From Limnochorda pilosa (GTDB taxonomy: Bacteria > Bacillota > Limnochordia > Limnochordales > Limnochordaceae): a stretch of DNA of 64,000 nt. Under the pieces are notes generated by a model. It was not told where the DNA came from, did not search any database, and saw only the letters and a program-made list of their open reading frames with translations. The stretch spans positions 1,674,001 to 1,738,000 of the forward strand of contig NZ_AP014924.1 of NCBI RefSeq assembly GCF_001544015.1, written 5' to 3'. Below are positions 40,817-49,286 of the stretch, in pieces; the first letter of the stretch is position 1, and each line of letters opens with the position of its first letter. The position numbers and the translations under genes were made by a program.

Positions 40817-41428
40817 GTGACGCGCGAAGAGCGACGCAGGCGGCTGGTCCGCATGGTGAAGGAGGAGCCCTTCGTCTCCGACCGGGAGCTGGCGCGGCGC
40901 CTTGCGGTCTCCGTTCAGACCATCCGGCTGGACCGGGCGGAGCTGGGCATCCCGCAGCTCAGGGAGCGAACGCGGGAGCTGGCCCGGGCGGCGTATGGGC
41001 GGCTGCGGTCGGTGGTGGCCGACGAGGTGGTGGGCGAGCTGCTCGAGATGGAGCTGGGTCGCCGGGCCCTGTCGGTGATGGAGACCACCGAGCGGATGGC
41101 CCTCAGCGGGTCCGGGGTGGTCCGCGGGCATCACCTGTTCGCGCAGGCCAACTCGCTGGCCGTCTCGGTGATCGATGCCTACCAGGCCCTCACGGGCCGG
41201 GCGGGGCTGCGGTTCTTGAAACCGGTGGGGGTGGGGGAGAGGGTGGTGGCCGTGGCACGGGTGGTGCAGAGCCGCCAGGATCGTTTCTGGGTGGAGGTGG
41301 AAAGCCGGGTACGGGGCGAGCTGGTCTTCCAGGGCCGCTTCATCGTGGTGGCGGGGGGGAGCCGGCCGGCACCGCGCACCCGCAGCCGGCGGTCGCGCTC
41401 GCACCTCCGTCCGGAGGTGACCTCATGA
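40817..41428 (+). CDS. fapR: Fatty acid and phospholipid biosynthesis repressor FapR
   Basis: FapR represses lipid genes and is released by malonyl-CoA. The N-terminal DeoR-like helix-turn-helix (VSDRELARRLAVSVQTIRLDR) is followed by a hot-dog domain. That domain has SGSGVVRGHHLFAQANSLAV and RVRGELVFQGRFIVV, the ligand pocket. The GTG at 40817 follows GGGGAAGG; a GTG at 40790 lies inside the operator and is unlikely. The 203-residue product has a basic tail beyond the usual 190. The stop overlaps plsX as ATGA. Confidence 0.95.
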   Translation: MTREERRRRLVRMVKEEPFVSDRELARRLAVSVQTIRLDRAELGIPQLRERTRELARAAYGRLRSVVADEVVGELLEMELGRRALSVMETTERMALSGSGVVRGHHLFAQANSLAVSVIDAYQALTGRAGLRFLKPVGVGERVVAVARVVQSRQDRFWVEVESRVRGELVFQGRFIVVAGGSRPAPRTRSRRSRSHLRPEVTS

Positions 41429-42423
41429 ACCGGGTGGCGGTGGACGCAATGAGCGGTGACCTGGGCCCCGAGGTGGCCGTCGCGGGCGCCCTGGAGGCGG
41501 CGCGCCGCGGGTGGGCCGAGGTGGTGATGGTGGGCCGCCCGGAGGTCCTCGACCCGCTCCTGGACGGGGAGGCCTCCAACCTCCCGCTGAGCGTGGAACC
41601 GGCTGCGGAGATCATCGGCATGGACGAGCACCCGGTGAGCGCGGTCCGCGCCAAGCGCGAGGCGAGCGTGGTGGTCGCCTGCCGCCTGGTGAAGGAAGGC
41701 CGGGCCGACGCCGCGGTGAGCCCGGGGAACACCGGTGCCACCCTGGCCGCAGCCCTCCTGGTGCTGGGACGGTTGCCCGGGGTGGAGCGGCCGGCCCTGC
41801 CGGCCCTGCTGCCCACCGGCGAGCGGCCTTCGCTCATCCTCGACGTGGGGGCCAACGTGGACGTGCGGCCCCCGCACCTCCTGGACTTCGCCCGGATGGG
41901 AAGCTTGTACATGGAGCGGGTGGTGGGCGTTGAGAACCCCAGGGTCGGGCTCCTCAACATCGGCGAGGAGGAGACCAAGGGGAACCGACTGGTGCAGGAG
42001 GCCTTCCCGCTCCTGCGGGAGGCCCCGGGCCTGACCTTCGTGGGTGGCGTGGAGCCCGGAGCGCTGCTGCGGGGAGAGGCGGACGTGGCCGTGGCCGACG
42101 GTTTCGTGGGCAACGTGGCCATCAAGCTCCTGGAGGGCCTGGCCGAGGTCCTCTTCGGCCGGCTCAAGCAGGCGCTCCGCCAGGGCTTGCGGGCCCAGGT
42201 GGGGGCCGCGCTGGTGGCCCCCCGCCTCCGGGCCGTGGCCCGGCAGCTCGACTACGCAGAGTACGGCGGGGTCCCGCTCCTGGGGGCGCGGGCTCCGGTG
42301 CTGGTGGCGCACGGGCGGTCCAACGCTCGGGCCATCGCGAGCGCGGTGCGGGCGGCCGCCTCCGTGGCCGGAAGCGGGCTCTGGCACGCCCTGGCCGAAC
42401 GTTTCGAGGAAAGGGAAGGGTGA
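41425..42423 (+). CDS. plsX: Acyl-ACP:phosphate acyltransferase PlsX
   Basis: PlsX makes acyl-phosphate for glycerolipid synthesis at the membrane. RVAVDAMSGDLGPEVAVAGA, AVRAKREASVVVA, AAVSPGNTGATLAA, LILDVGANVDVRP and LLNIGEEETKGN are all conserved. GGAGGTGACC precedes the ATG. Length is 332, normal. It lies between fapR and fabH, the standard Bacillota order. Confidence 0.96.
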   Translation: MNRVAVDAMSGDLGPEVAVAGALEAARRGWAEVVMVGRPEVLDPLLDGEASNLPLSVEPAAEIIGMDEHPVSAVRAKREASVVVACRLVKEGRADAAVSPGNTGATLAAALLVLGRLPGVERPALPALLPTGERPSLILDVGANVDVRPPHLLDFARMGSLYMERVVGVENPRVGLLNIGEEETKGNRLVQEAFPLLREAPGLTFVGGVEPGALLRGEADVAVADGFVGNVAIKLLEGLAEVLFGRLKQALRQGLRAQVGAALVAPRLRAVARQLDYAEYGGVPLLGARAPVLVAHGRSNARAIASAVRAAASVAGSGLWHALAERFEEREG

Positions 42424-42427
42424 GGAG

Positions 42428-43420
42428 ATGCCAGCGGGAATCGTGGGTCTCGGGTCGGCCGTGCCCGAGCGGGTGCTGACCAACCGGGACCTGGAGCGGA
42501 TCGTGGAGACCAGCGACGAGTGGATCCGGACCCGAACGGGCATCCGGGAGCGCCGGGTGGCCGCGCCCGGAGAGACGACGACCCAGTTCGGCCTCGCGGC
42601 CGCTCGGAGGGCGCTGGAGCGCGCCCGGGTGGAGCCCGAGGAGCTGGACCTGATCATCGTGGCCACCTCCACGCCCGACACGGTCTTCCCGGCCACCGCG
42701 GTCCGGCTGCAGGCGGAGCTGGGGGCCACCCGGGCGGCGGGCTTCGACCTGTACGCAGCCTGCTCGGGCTTCGTCTACGGCGTGGATCAGGCCCGCCACC
42801 TGGTGGAGGCGGGCGCCCACCGGAAGGTACTGGTGGTGGGGGTGGACCTGCTCAGCCGCATCACGGACTGGTCCGACCGGTCCACCTGCGTCCTCTTCGG
42901 CGACGCGGCGGGAGCCGCGCTGGTGGGGCCGGCGCCGGAGGGGCTCGGGATCCTGGCCAGCCGGCTGGGTGCCGACGGCCGGGGCGGGTCCCACCTCTAC
43001 CTGGAGTCGCCCTACGCCCACCACGGGTTCTGGAACGTGAACGGCCACCCCATGGGCTACACGCGCATGAACGGCCAAGAGATCTTCAAGTTCGCGGTGC
43101 GGCTGCTGGCCGACGAGACCCAGACGCTGCTGCAGGAGATCGGGGCCGCGCCGGAGGACGTGGATCTCTTCGTTCCGCACCAGGCCAACATCCGCATCAT
43201 CGACGCGGCCGCGGAGCGGTTGGGCCTCCGGCCCGACCAGGTCTTCACCAACCTGGACCGGTACGGCAACACCTCCACCGCATCCATTCCCCTGGCCCTT
43301 GACGAGGCGTGGCAGGCGGGCCGGCTGAAGCCGGGCAGCCTGGTGGTCTCCGTGGGCTTCGGGGGCGGGCTCACCTGGGGAGCCATGGCCTTCCGCTGGG
43401 CCCTGGGGGAACGCCCGTGA
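42428..43420 (+). CDS. fabH: Beta-ketoacyl-ACP synthase III
   Basis: FabH condenses acyl-CoA with malonyl-ACP to start fatty acid synthesis. The catalytic triad is visible: Cys in YAACSGFVYG, His in VPHQANIRI and Asn in YGNTSTASIP. Length is 330, normal. GAGGAG lies just before the ATG. FabH is inserted between plsX and fabD here, unlike in B. subtilis, where fabHA is elsewhere. The end overlaps fabD by GTGA. Confidence 0.96.
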   Translation: MPAGIVGLGSAVPERVLTNRDLERIVETSDEWIRTRTGIRERRVAAPGETTTQFGLAAARRALERARVEPEELDLIIVATSTPDTVFPATAVRLQAELGATRAAGFDLYAACSGFVYGVDQARHLVEAGAHRKVLVVGVDLLSRITDWSDRSTCVLFGDAAGAALVGPAPEGLGILASRLGADGRGGSHLYLESPYAHHGFWNVNGHPMGYTRMNGQEIFKFAVRLLADETQTLLQEIGAAPEDVDLFVPHQANIRIIDAAAERLGLRPDQVFTNLDRYGNTSTASIPLALDEAWQAGRLKPGSLVVSVGFGGGLTWGAMAFRWALGERP

Positions 43421-44367
43421 CCTTGGTCTTCCTCTTCCCCGGGCAAGGCTCCCAGGCGGTGGGCATGGGATCGGCGTGGGCCCGGGAGGAGCCGGCGAGC
43501 CGGGCCGTCCTGGAGGAGGCCGACGCGATCCTGGGCGAGCCTTTGAGCCAGCTCATCGCCGAGGGCCCGGAGGAGACCCTTCGACGGACGTACTACACCC
43601 AACCCGCCCTCTACACGGTGGAGGTGGCGGTGCTCAGGGGCCTCCAGGCGCGGGGTATCTCACCGGCCGCGGCCGCGGGCCACAGCGTGGGCGAGTATGC
43701 GGCGCTGGTCGCGGCGAACGCGCTGGACTTCGCGGAGGGTCTCAGGCTCGTCCGGCTCAGGGCCGAGCTCATGGAGCGGGCCCGCGCCGGCGAACCGGGT
43801 GGCCCCGGGGGGATGCTGGCGGTCCTGGGCCTGGCCGATGCCCAGGTGGAGGCCCTTTGCCGTGAGGTGCGGGAGGGGGTGGTGGAGCCGGCCACCTACA
43901 ACGCACCGGGGCAGATGGTGGTGGCGGGGGACGCGCCTGGGCTCGAGGCCTTCACCCAGCGGGCGCGCGACGCGGGCGCCCGGCGATTGGTGCCCCTGAA
44001 GGTGAGCGGCCCCTTCCACTCGAGCCTGCTTTCGGAGGCGGCCTCCCGCCTGGGCGAAGCGCTGGCGGAGGTGGCGGTGGCCGAGCCTCGCGTCCCGGTG
44101 GTGGCCAACGTGTGGGCCAGGCCGTACCGGAGCGCCCGGGAGGTGCGGGAAGGGCTCGCCCTGCAGGTGGCTGCGGCCGTCCGCTGGACCGACTCGGTCC
44201 GCTGGATGGGCGCCCAGGGGATGAGCCGCTTCGTGGAGGCCGGGCCCGGCAATGTGCTCTCGGGGCTGGTGCGGCGGATCCTCCCGGAGGCCGCCGTGGT
44301 GCAGGCAGGAGAACCTCTGGAAGCCGAAGAATTGGTTGGCTCGCGCAAGCGGGGTGAGACGGGATGA
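43417..44367 (+). CDS. fabD: Malonyl-CoA-ACP transacylase
   Basis: FabD loads malonyl onto ACP. LFPGQGSQAVGMG at the N-terminus, the nucleophile Ser in GHSVGEYAAL, and the catalytic His in SGPFHSSLL are present. Length is 316, normal. Both ends overlap neighbours by four bases, keeping the fab genes translationally coupled. Confidence 0.96.
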   Translation: MTLVFLFPGQGSQAVGMGSAWAREEPASRAVLEEADAILGEPLSQLIAEGPEETLRRTYYTQPALYTVEVAVLRGLQARGISPAAAAGHSVGEYAALVAANALDFAEGLRLVRLRAELMERARAGEPGGPGGMLAVLGLADAQVEALCREVREGVVEPATYNAPGQMVVAGDAPGLEAFTQRARDAGARRLVPLKVSGPFHSSLLSEAASRLGEALAEVAVAEPRVPVVANVWARPYRSAREVREGLALQVAAAVRWTDSVRWMGAQGMSRFVEAGPGNVLSGLVRRILPEAAVVQAGEPLEAEELVGSRKRGETG

Positions 44368-45104
44368 GGCTGGCCGGAAGGGCTGCAGTGGTCACCGGGG
44401 GCACCCGGGGCCTGGGCGAGGCGATCGCCGCACGCCTGGCCCGCGAGGGAGCGTCGGTGCTGATCTGCGGGCGGAACGAGGCCGATGCGAAGGCCGCGGC
44501 GGAGCGCCTCTCGGCCCACGGGCGGGTGGAAGGGACCGCCTGCGACGTGGGTGACGCCGAGCAGGCCGAGGCGGTGGTGCGGCGCTGCCTGGAGCTCTTC
44601 GACGGCCTCCACATCCTCGTGAACAACGCGGGCATCACCCGTGACCGCCTTCTGGCCCGCATGCCCTCCGACGACTGGGAGGCGGTGCTCAGCACCAACC
44701 TCACCGGAGCGTACCACTGCGCCCGGGCAGCGCTGAAGCCCATGCTGCGGGCCAGGTGGGGCCGGATCGTGCAGGTCAGCTCCGTGGCCGCCCTGGTGGG
44801 GAACGCAGGCCAGGTCAACTACGCGGCGGCCAAGGCGGGCCTGATCGGCCTGACCCGCAGCCTGGCGCGGGAGCTGGCGGGGCGGGGCATCACGGTGAAT
44901 GCGGTTGCTCCCGGGTACATAGACTCCGAGATGACTCGGGCCATTCCCGAGAAGGAGCGTCTTGCCCTTCAGGAGCAGATCCCCCTGGGCCGTGTCGGGC
45001 AGCCGGAAGAGGTCGCCGCCGCGGTGGCCTTCCTGGCGTCGGACGAGGCCGCCTACGTCACCGGTCATACCCTGACCGTGGACGGCGGCCTGTCCATGTA
45101 CTAG
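44364..45104 (+). CDS. fabG: 3-oxoacyl-ACP reductase
   Basis: FabG is the NADPH-dependent ketoreductase of the elongation cycle. It is a classical short-chain dehydrogenase: TGGTRGLGEAIA (cofactor loop), NNAGITRD, the Ser in VSSVAALVG, and Tyr and Lys in YAAAKAG. Length is 246, normal. A 96-base gap with a hairpin separates it from acpP. Confidence 0.95.
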   Translation: MRLAGRAAVVTGGTRGLGEAIAARLAREGASVLICGRNEADAKAAAERLSAHGRVEGTACDVGDAEQAEAVVRRCLELFDGLHILVNNAGITRDRLLARMPSDDWEAVLSTNLTGAYHCARAALKPMLRARWGRIVQVSSVAALVGNAGQVNYAAAKAGLIGLTRSLARELAGRGITVNAVAPGYIDSEMTRAIPEKERLALQEQIPLGRVGQPEEVAAAVAFLASDEAAYVTGHTLTVDGGLSMY

Positions 45105-45135
45105 GCGTGCCCCAGGCTCCGGGAAGACGCCGCGC

Positions 45136-45160
45136 CGGGTGCCCCGAAGGCGGGCATCCG
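45136..45160 (+). other. Hairpin between fabG and acpP
   Basis: CGGGTGCCC (45136-45144) pairs with GGGCATCCG (45152-45160), nine pairs including one wobble, around a seven-base loop, and is followed by TTCACG. It may act as a partial terminator or an RNA-processing boundary before acpP. Confidence 0.45.
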
Positions 45161-45200
45161 TTCACGCCAGCGGCGGGCGGCACATAAGGAGGTTGCGGCA

Positions 45201-45440
45201 GTGGACACCGAGATCTACGAGAAGGTCAAGCAGATCATCGTCGACCAGCTGGGCAAGGACGCGGACGAGGTCAAGCCGGAGTCCAACTTCGTGCAGGACC
45301 TGGGAGCGGACTCCCTGGACATCGTCGAGCTGGTGATGGCTTTCGAGGAGGAGTTCGACCTGGAGATCCCCGACGACGCGGCGGAGAAGATCGCCACCGT
45401 CGCGGACGCGGTGACCTACATCAAGCAGCAGAAGGGCTGA
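45201..45440 (+). CDS. acpP: Acyl carrier protein
   Basis: ACP carries growing acyl chains on a phosphopantetheine arm attached to the Ser in [14 protein letters not shown]. The protein is small (79 residues) and acidic, with [19 protein letters not shown] and [22 protein letters not shown] precedes the GTG start at good spacing. Hairpins lie on both sides of the gene. Confidence 0.97.
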   Translation: MDTEIYEKVKQIIVDQLGKDADEVKPESNFVQDLGADSLDIVELVMAFEEEFDLEIPDDAAEKIATVADAVTYIKQQKG

Positions 45441-45478
45441 TCTCCCCGTCCGGGGAGACCGGCCCGCCGGCGGCCGGT
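45441..45478 (+). other. Tandem hairpins directly after acpP
   Basis: TCTCCCCG/CGGGGAGA (45441-45458) and ACCGGCC/GGCCGGT (45458-45478) are two perfect stems that begin at the base after the acpP stop codon. No T-run follows, so they are more likely 3'-end stabilisers or partial terminators than full terminators. Confidence 0.5.
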
Positions 45479-45520
45479 CCCGTGCGCGCCGCCGGCACCG
45501 AAAAGGGGGACCTCTGGGTC

Positions 45521-46777
45521 ATGGGTGAGACAGCAACCGCGGCCCGGCGGGTGGTGGTAACGGGCCTGGGGGCGGTGACACCCCTGGGGATCGGCGTACC
45601 CGCGTACTGGGACGGCCTCGTCTCGGGCCGTTCCGGCGTGGGGGCCATCACGCGTTTCGACGCCTCCGGCCTTCCGACACGGATCGCAGCGGAGGTGAAG
45701 GGCTTCGACCCCCTCTCTTACGTGGACCGCAAGCGCGCCCGGCACCTGGACCGCTTCGCGCAGTTCGCGATCGCGGCCGCGCTGGAGGCGCGGGATCAGA
45801 GCGGTGTCCGGGTCGACGAGCGGCCCGAGCGGGTCGGGGTGGTGATCGGGTCGGGGATCGGGGGCATGGAGACCTTCGAGACCCAGCACCAAAACATGCT
45901 GGAAAGGGGCCCGGATCGGGTGAGCCCCTTCTTCGTCCCCATGATGATCGCCAACATGGCCGCCGGCGAGGTCTCCATCGAGCTGGGCGCCCGGGGGTAC
46001 ATCGACTGTCCCGTGACCGCCTGCGCCACCGGCGCCAATGCCATCGGCGAGGCGTATCGGGCCATCGCCCGGGGCGACGCGGACGTGGTCTTTGCCGGGG
46101 GAACCGAGGCGGGCATCACGCCTCTGACCGTGGCCGGCTTTTCGTCCGCCCGGGCCATCTCCACCCGGAACGAGGAGCCGGAGCGGGCGAGCCGCCCCTT
46201 CGACCGGGATCGAGACGGCTTCGTCCTCGCAGAGGGCGCGGCCGTCCTGGTGCTGGAGGAGCTGGAGCACGCCCGGCGCCGGAACGCATCGGTCCTGGCC
46301 GAGATCGCGGGCTACGCCAGCGTGGCGGACGCCTACCACGTCACGGCGCCCGATCCCGACGCCCGGGGGGCGACGGAGGCCTTGCGGACGGTCCTCCGCC
46401 AGGCAGGGTGCAACCCCGATCAGGTGGGCTACATCAACGCGCACGGGACCTCCACCGTCTACAACGATCGGAGCGAGACCCTGGCCATCAAGAAGGCGAT
46501 GGGCGACGTGGCCTACCGGGTGGCCGTCAGCTCCACCAAGTCCATGACCGGCCACATGCTGGGGGCGGCGGGTGCAGCCGAGGCCATCGCCGCGGTGCTG
46601 GCCATGGATCGGGGCGTGATCCCGCCCACCATCAACCTGGAGCACGCCGATCCCGAGTGCGACCTGGATTACGTACCGGGCGAGGCGCGCGAGCAGGCGG
46701 TGAGGGTCTCCATCTCCAACTCCTTCGGCTTCGGGGGTCACAACGTTGTCCTTCTCTTCCGGACCGACACCCTCTGA
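45521..46777 (+). CDS. fabF: Beta-ketoacyl-ACP synthase II
   Basis: FabF elongates acyl-ACP with malonyl-ACP. RRVVVTGLGAVTPLG opens the fold; the catalytic Cys is in PVTACATGANAIGEA, and the two His are in NAHGTST and KSMTGHMLGAAG. The ATG at 45521 gives 418 residues, close to the family norm; a GTG at 45482 would add 13 non-conserved residues. It is the last lipid gene of the FapR-controlled run. Confidence 0.95.
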   Translation: MGETATAARRVVVTGLGAVTPLGIGVPAYWDGLVSGRSGVGAITRFDASGLPTRIAAEVKGFDPLSYVDRKRARHLDRFAQFAIAAALEARDQSGVRVDERPERVGVVIGSGIGGMETFETQHQNMLERGPDRVSPFFVPMMIANMAAGEVSIELGARGYIDCPVTACATGANAIGEAYRAIARGDADVVFAGGTEAGITPLTVAGFSSARAISTRNEEPERASRPFDRDRDGFVLAEGAAVLVLEELEHARRRNASVLAEIAGYASVADAYHVTAPDPDARGATEALRTVLRQAGCNPDQVGYINAHGTSTVYNDRSETLAIKKAMGDVAYRVAVSSTKSMTGHMLGAAGAAEAIAAVLAMDRGVIPPTINLEHADPECDLDYVPGEAREQAVRVSISNSFGFGGHNVVLLFRTDTL

Positions 46778-46883
46778 GCAAACGGCCCCTCAGCGACCTT
46801 CTGGCGGCCACCCGCGGTCGCCCGGCGGGCGGGGTGGCGGCGAGGACGGAGCCGGCGGCCTGGCTCCCGGGCGGGCCCGCCAG

Positions 46884-47606
46884 ATGGCGGAGTTGGCCCG
46901 GGTGGTGGACCCGCCCCTGAGGCGCCTGGAGCTGCTGGACGAAGCCATGACCCACCGATCGTACGGCCAGCCCCCTGGAAGGCCGCGGAAAGAGAACGAG
47001 CGGCTGGAGTTCCTGGGGGACGCAGTGCTGGGACTCGCCATCGCGGACCGCCTCTTCCACCAGTTCCCCGACCTTCCCGTGGGCCGCCTGGCCCAGATGC
47101 GCATCGACCTGGTGCGGGCTCCCGTGCTGGCCGAGAAGGCCCGCTCCCTCGACCTGGGGCGCCACCTGCGGCTGGGACACGGGGAGGCGGCCAGCGGCGG
47201 GCGGCAGAAGGAATCCCTGGTCGGGGACGCCCTTGAGGCGTTGATCGGAGCCATCTACCTGGAGCGGGGTTGGGAGACCGCCGCCCGCTGGGTGGAAGGC
47301 CTCTTCGACGTGGAGATCGCCCAGTTGCCCGAGACGACCCGGAGCTTCGACGCGAAGAGCCGCCTGCAGGAGCGCACCCAGGAGCGCGGGGGCCAGCGGC
47401 CCGAGTACCGGCTGGTGGAGGTCTCAGGCCCGGACCACGACCGCAGCTTCCGGGTGGAGGTCTGGCTGGGGGGCCAGCTCCTGGGCCGGGGGGCGGGCCG
47501 GAGCAAGAAGGCCGCCGAGCAGGAGGCGGCCCACCGGGCGCTGGAAGCGCTGGGCGCGGAGGCCTCCTCCCCGGAGCCGGCCGAGCGCGGGGAGCCGGCT
47601 CCCTAG
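46884..47606 (+). CDS. rnc: Ribonuclease III
   Basis: RNase III cuts double-stranded RNA, including rRNA precursors. The catalytic domain has ERLEFLGDAVLGLAIAD and SLVGDALEALIGAIYLERG (metal-binding Asp and Glu). The C-terminal dsRNA-binding domain (about 165-230) has AKSRLQERTQERG and GRGAGRSKKAAEQEAAHRAL. The ATG at 46884 gives 240 residues but has no clear ribosome site; the frame is open upstream into fabF. The stop TAG shares the palindromic CTAG with the stop of the convergent S24-like gene. Confidence 0.93.
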   Translation: MAELARVVDPPLRRLELLDEAMTHRSYGQPPGRPRKENERLEFLGDAVLGLAIADRLFHQFPDLPVGRLAQMRIDLVRAPVLAEKARSLDLGRHLRLGHGEAASGGRQKESLVGDALEALIGAIYLERGWETAARWVEGLFDVEIAQLPETTRSFDAKSRLQERTQERGGQRPEYRLVEVSGPDHDRSFRVEVWLGGQLLGRGAGRSKKAAEQEAAHRALEALGAEASSPEPAERGEPAP

Positions 47607-48184
47607 AGGACCCGCAGGAGGCGCACGATCCGCCCCAGGATGACGGGATCGTTCTGCGCCTCGAAGGGGCGGCCCCGGCTGGGGTGCACCAGCCAGGTAG
47701 GGCGTTGACCGAAGATGCGGCGTACGGCGGGCCCGTACCCGCGCACCATCACCAGGGCCAGGTCGCCGTCGCGCAGCTCGGCCTCGGGGTCCACGACCAG
47801 CTGATCCAGGGGTTCGATCAGGGGCGCGTACTCGGTGCCCTCGGCCTCGAACGCGAAGAAGCCGGGCGTCGTGGCCAGATCCACCACCACCTGCCGCGAG
47901 GCGGGCGGTCGATCGTCGGGCGGCAGCGGCATCTGGCTCAACCGGTAGAGGGGCACGGCGTTCCCTGCCGGCGCCGGTTGGGGTGCGCGCCGCTCGGCGA
48001 ACTCACCCCGCAGGACCGCGTCGCGGAACTGGCGAATGCCTTGGAAGTCCGCCTTGTTCAGCCAGTAGTAGACCGACCGCTCTTGCGTGTAGCCCAGGTG
48101 ATCCGCCAGCTCCCGGACGGTTGCCGCCGGGCGCTCGCGGACCAGATCGGCCATGCGTTTCAGCACGTCGTTGATGGGTTCCAT
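47603..48184 (-). CDS. Helix-turn-helix regulator with a degenerate S24/LexA-like domain
   Basis: The N-terminal 60 residues look like a helix-turn-helix (AATVRELADHLGYTQERSVYYW). The C-terminal half (about 100-193) has the beta-rich S24 fold seen in LexA and CI, with GDLALVMVRGYGPAVRRI and DPVILGRIVRLLRV. My alignment to LexA puts Glu118 at the nucleophile Ser and Arg155 at the general-base Lys, so self-cleavage is unlikely. It may respond to a ligand or partner instead. The ATG at 48184 follows AGGTGA; the ATG at 48202 is an alternative. It is divergent from the next gene and is inserted between rnc and smc. Confidence 0.7.
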   Translation of the reverse strand: MEPINDVLKRMADLVRERPAATVRELADHLGYTQERSVYYWLNKADFQGIRQFRDAVLRGEFAERRAPQPAPAGNAVPLYRLSQMPLPPDDRPPASRQVVVDLATTPGFFAFEAEGTEYAPLIEPLDQLVVDPEAELRDGDLALVMVRGYGPAVRRIFGQRPTWLVHPSRGRPFEAQNDPVILGRIVRLLRVL

Positions 48185-48259
48185 GGCATCGTCACCTGGC
48201 ATCGGCGCGAAAGATCGTGAACCGAGGGCGGCGCGGCAGGAAAAAGCTGCCAGACGGCC

Positions 48260-48280
48260 AACCGAGTATAGGAGTTCGGT
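48260..48280 (-). promoter_or_regulatory. Candidate promoter/operator of the S24-like regulator
   Basis: On the minus strand TATACT (48270-48265) could be a -10 box. It lies between the inverted arms ACCGA (48261-48265) and TCGGT (48276-48280). ACCGAG also occurs at 48221-48226, so the motif is repeated in this 287-base divergent gap. Another palindrome, ACAGG-ATC-CCTGT, lies at 48423-48435. No clear -35 box is seen. Confidence 0.3.
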
Positions 48281-48489
48281 ACGTGCTGGAAACAGAACCT
48301 TTACACGAACCCTGTCACCCTGGTGGACGCGGAGCCGGTCCGCCGTTCCCAGGGAGGACGCGCCGGTGGCCTGATGCCCGCGCGGCGCAGGCCAGAGCGT
48401 GGGCCAGGGCTTCCCGGGCGTTACAGGATCCCTGTGCCTGCCGCCCGCGTCCCCCGTGACATCCGCAGCAATGAAAGGAGCCTGGGCTC

Positions 48490-49173
48490 ATGGAGCGCGA
48501 CGTTCCATCGGAAGGGCAGCGGCCATCCGGCCGGGTGGATGCCAAGGAGCTGGAGCGGGGGCTGCTGGAGCTGGCCTCGGTGGGAGCCGTGCGGGTGGTG
48601 CCCGGTACGGAGCGGCCCATCGACGAGATCCACGTCCTGGCCACCCCCGGCCCGTCGCCCAAGCAGGTGGTCCGCGACGTGGAGGCGCTCTTGTTGACGC
48701 GTTTCGGCCTGCGCCTGGACCGGCGCCTGATCAGCGTGGTCCAGCTGGCCGGCGCCTACCGGAAGGGCCCCGAGCGGGTGGTGTTGGAGCGGCTCACCGT
48801 CGAGCAGACCCGCCAGAACCTGCTGGTGCGGGTGGGGCTCCTCAGAGGCGACGAGCAGGCCACCGGTGAGGCGGAGGCCGCCTCCTCGCCCGAGAGCCGG
48901 GCGCTGCTGGCCGCCGAGGCCACCCTTCGGGCTCTGGAGAAGCTCTGGCACGGCCGCGTGCGCTTCGGGGTGGAGGCCCAGCGGCGCATCCAGGTGGCGC
49001 ACCGGTGGTGCATGGCGGTCCGCGTGGGGGCGGTGGCCACCGGGGGTGACAGCTTCAGCGGCGTCGGTGTGGCACTCATCCGGCGGTCCGACGAGGAGGC
49101 CGCGGCGCGGGCGGTCCTGAACGCCACCCAACGGCGGCTGCAGATCATCGCGCCGGGCCCGTCCGGCAACTGA
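48490..49173 (+). CDS. Unrecognised conserved-looking protein upstream of spoVS
   Basis: I do not recognise this 227-residue protein. Residues about 35-95 form a block with strong sequence character (IDEIHVLATPGPSPKQVVRD, then the stretch FGLRLDRRLISVVQLAG). Residues about 100-220 look like a repeated alpha-beta layout (LLVRVGLLRGDEQATGEAEA, ALLAAEATLRALEKLW, WCMAVRVGAVATGGDSFSGV). No signal peptide, membrane segment or catalytic signature is visible. AAAGGAG precedes the ATG. It is divergent from the S24-like regulator and lies 113 bases before spoVS, which suggests a stationary-phase or sporulation link, by context only. Confidence 0.7.
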   Translation: MERDVPSEGQRPSGRVDAKELERGLLELASVGAVRVVPGTERPIDEIHVLATPGPSPKQVVRDVEALLLTRFGLRLDRRLISVVQLAGAYRKGPERVVLERLTVEQTRQNLLVRVGLLRGDEQATGEAEAASSPESRALLAAEATLRALEKLWHGRVRFGVEAQRRIQVAHRWCMAVRVGAVATGGDSFSGVGVALIRRSDEEAAARAVLNATQRRLQIIAPGPSGN

Positions 49174-49177
49174 GACG

Positions 49178-49206
49178 GGAGGATTTTTCGGGCCCGGCGG
49201 GAATAG
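49178..49206 (+). promoter_or_regulatory. SigH-type promoter for spoVS
   Basis: GGAGGATTT (49178-49186) fits the Bacillus SigH -35 consensus RNAGGAWWW at every position. After 11 bases, CGGGAATAG (49198-49206) has the GAAT core of the -10 (RNNGAATWW) with two mismatches. Bacillus spoVS is known to depend on SigH, and a sigH-like gene follows here. Confidence 0.55.
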
Positions 49207-49286
49207 GAATAGGCACATCCAGGCACCTCGGTGCACGGGTCCAAGCAACCGCACGGGCAGCGTCTCAGGAGGAGGCGTACTCCGCG

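Noticed and set aside
47603-48184. Calling this gene lexA
   Set aside because: The catalytic Ser and Lys are replaced and the DNA-binding domain is not clearly the LexA winged helix.
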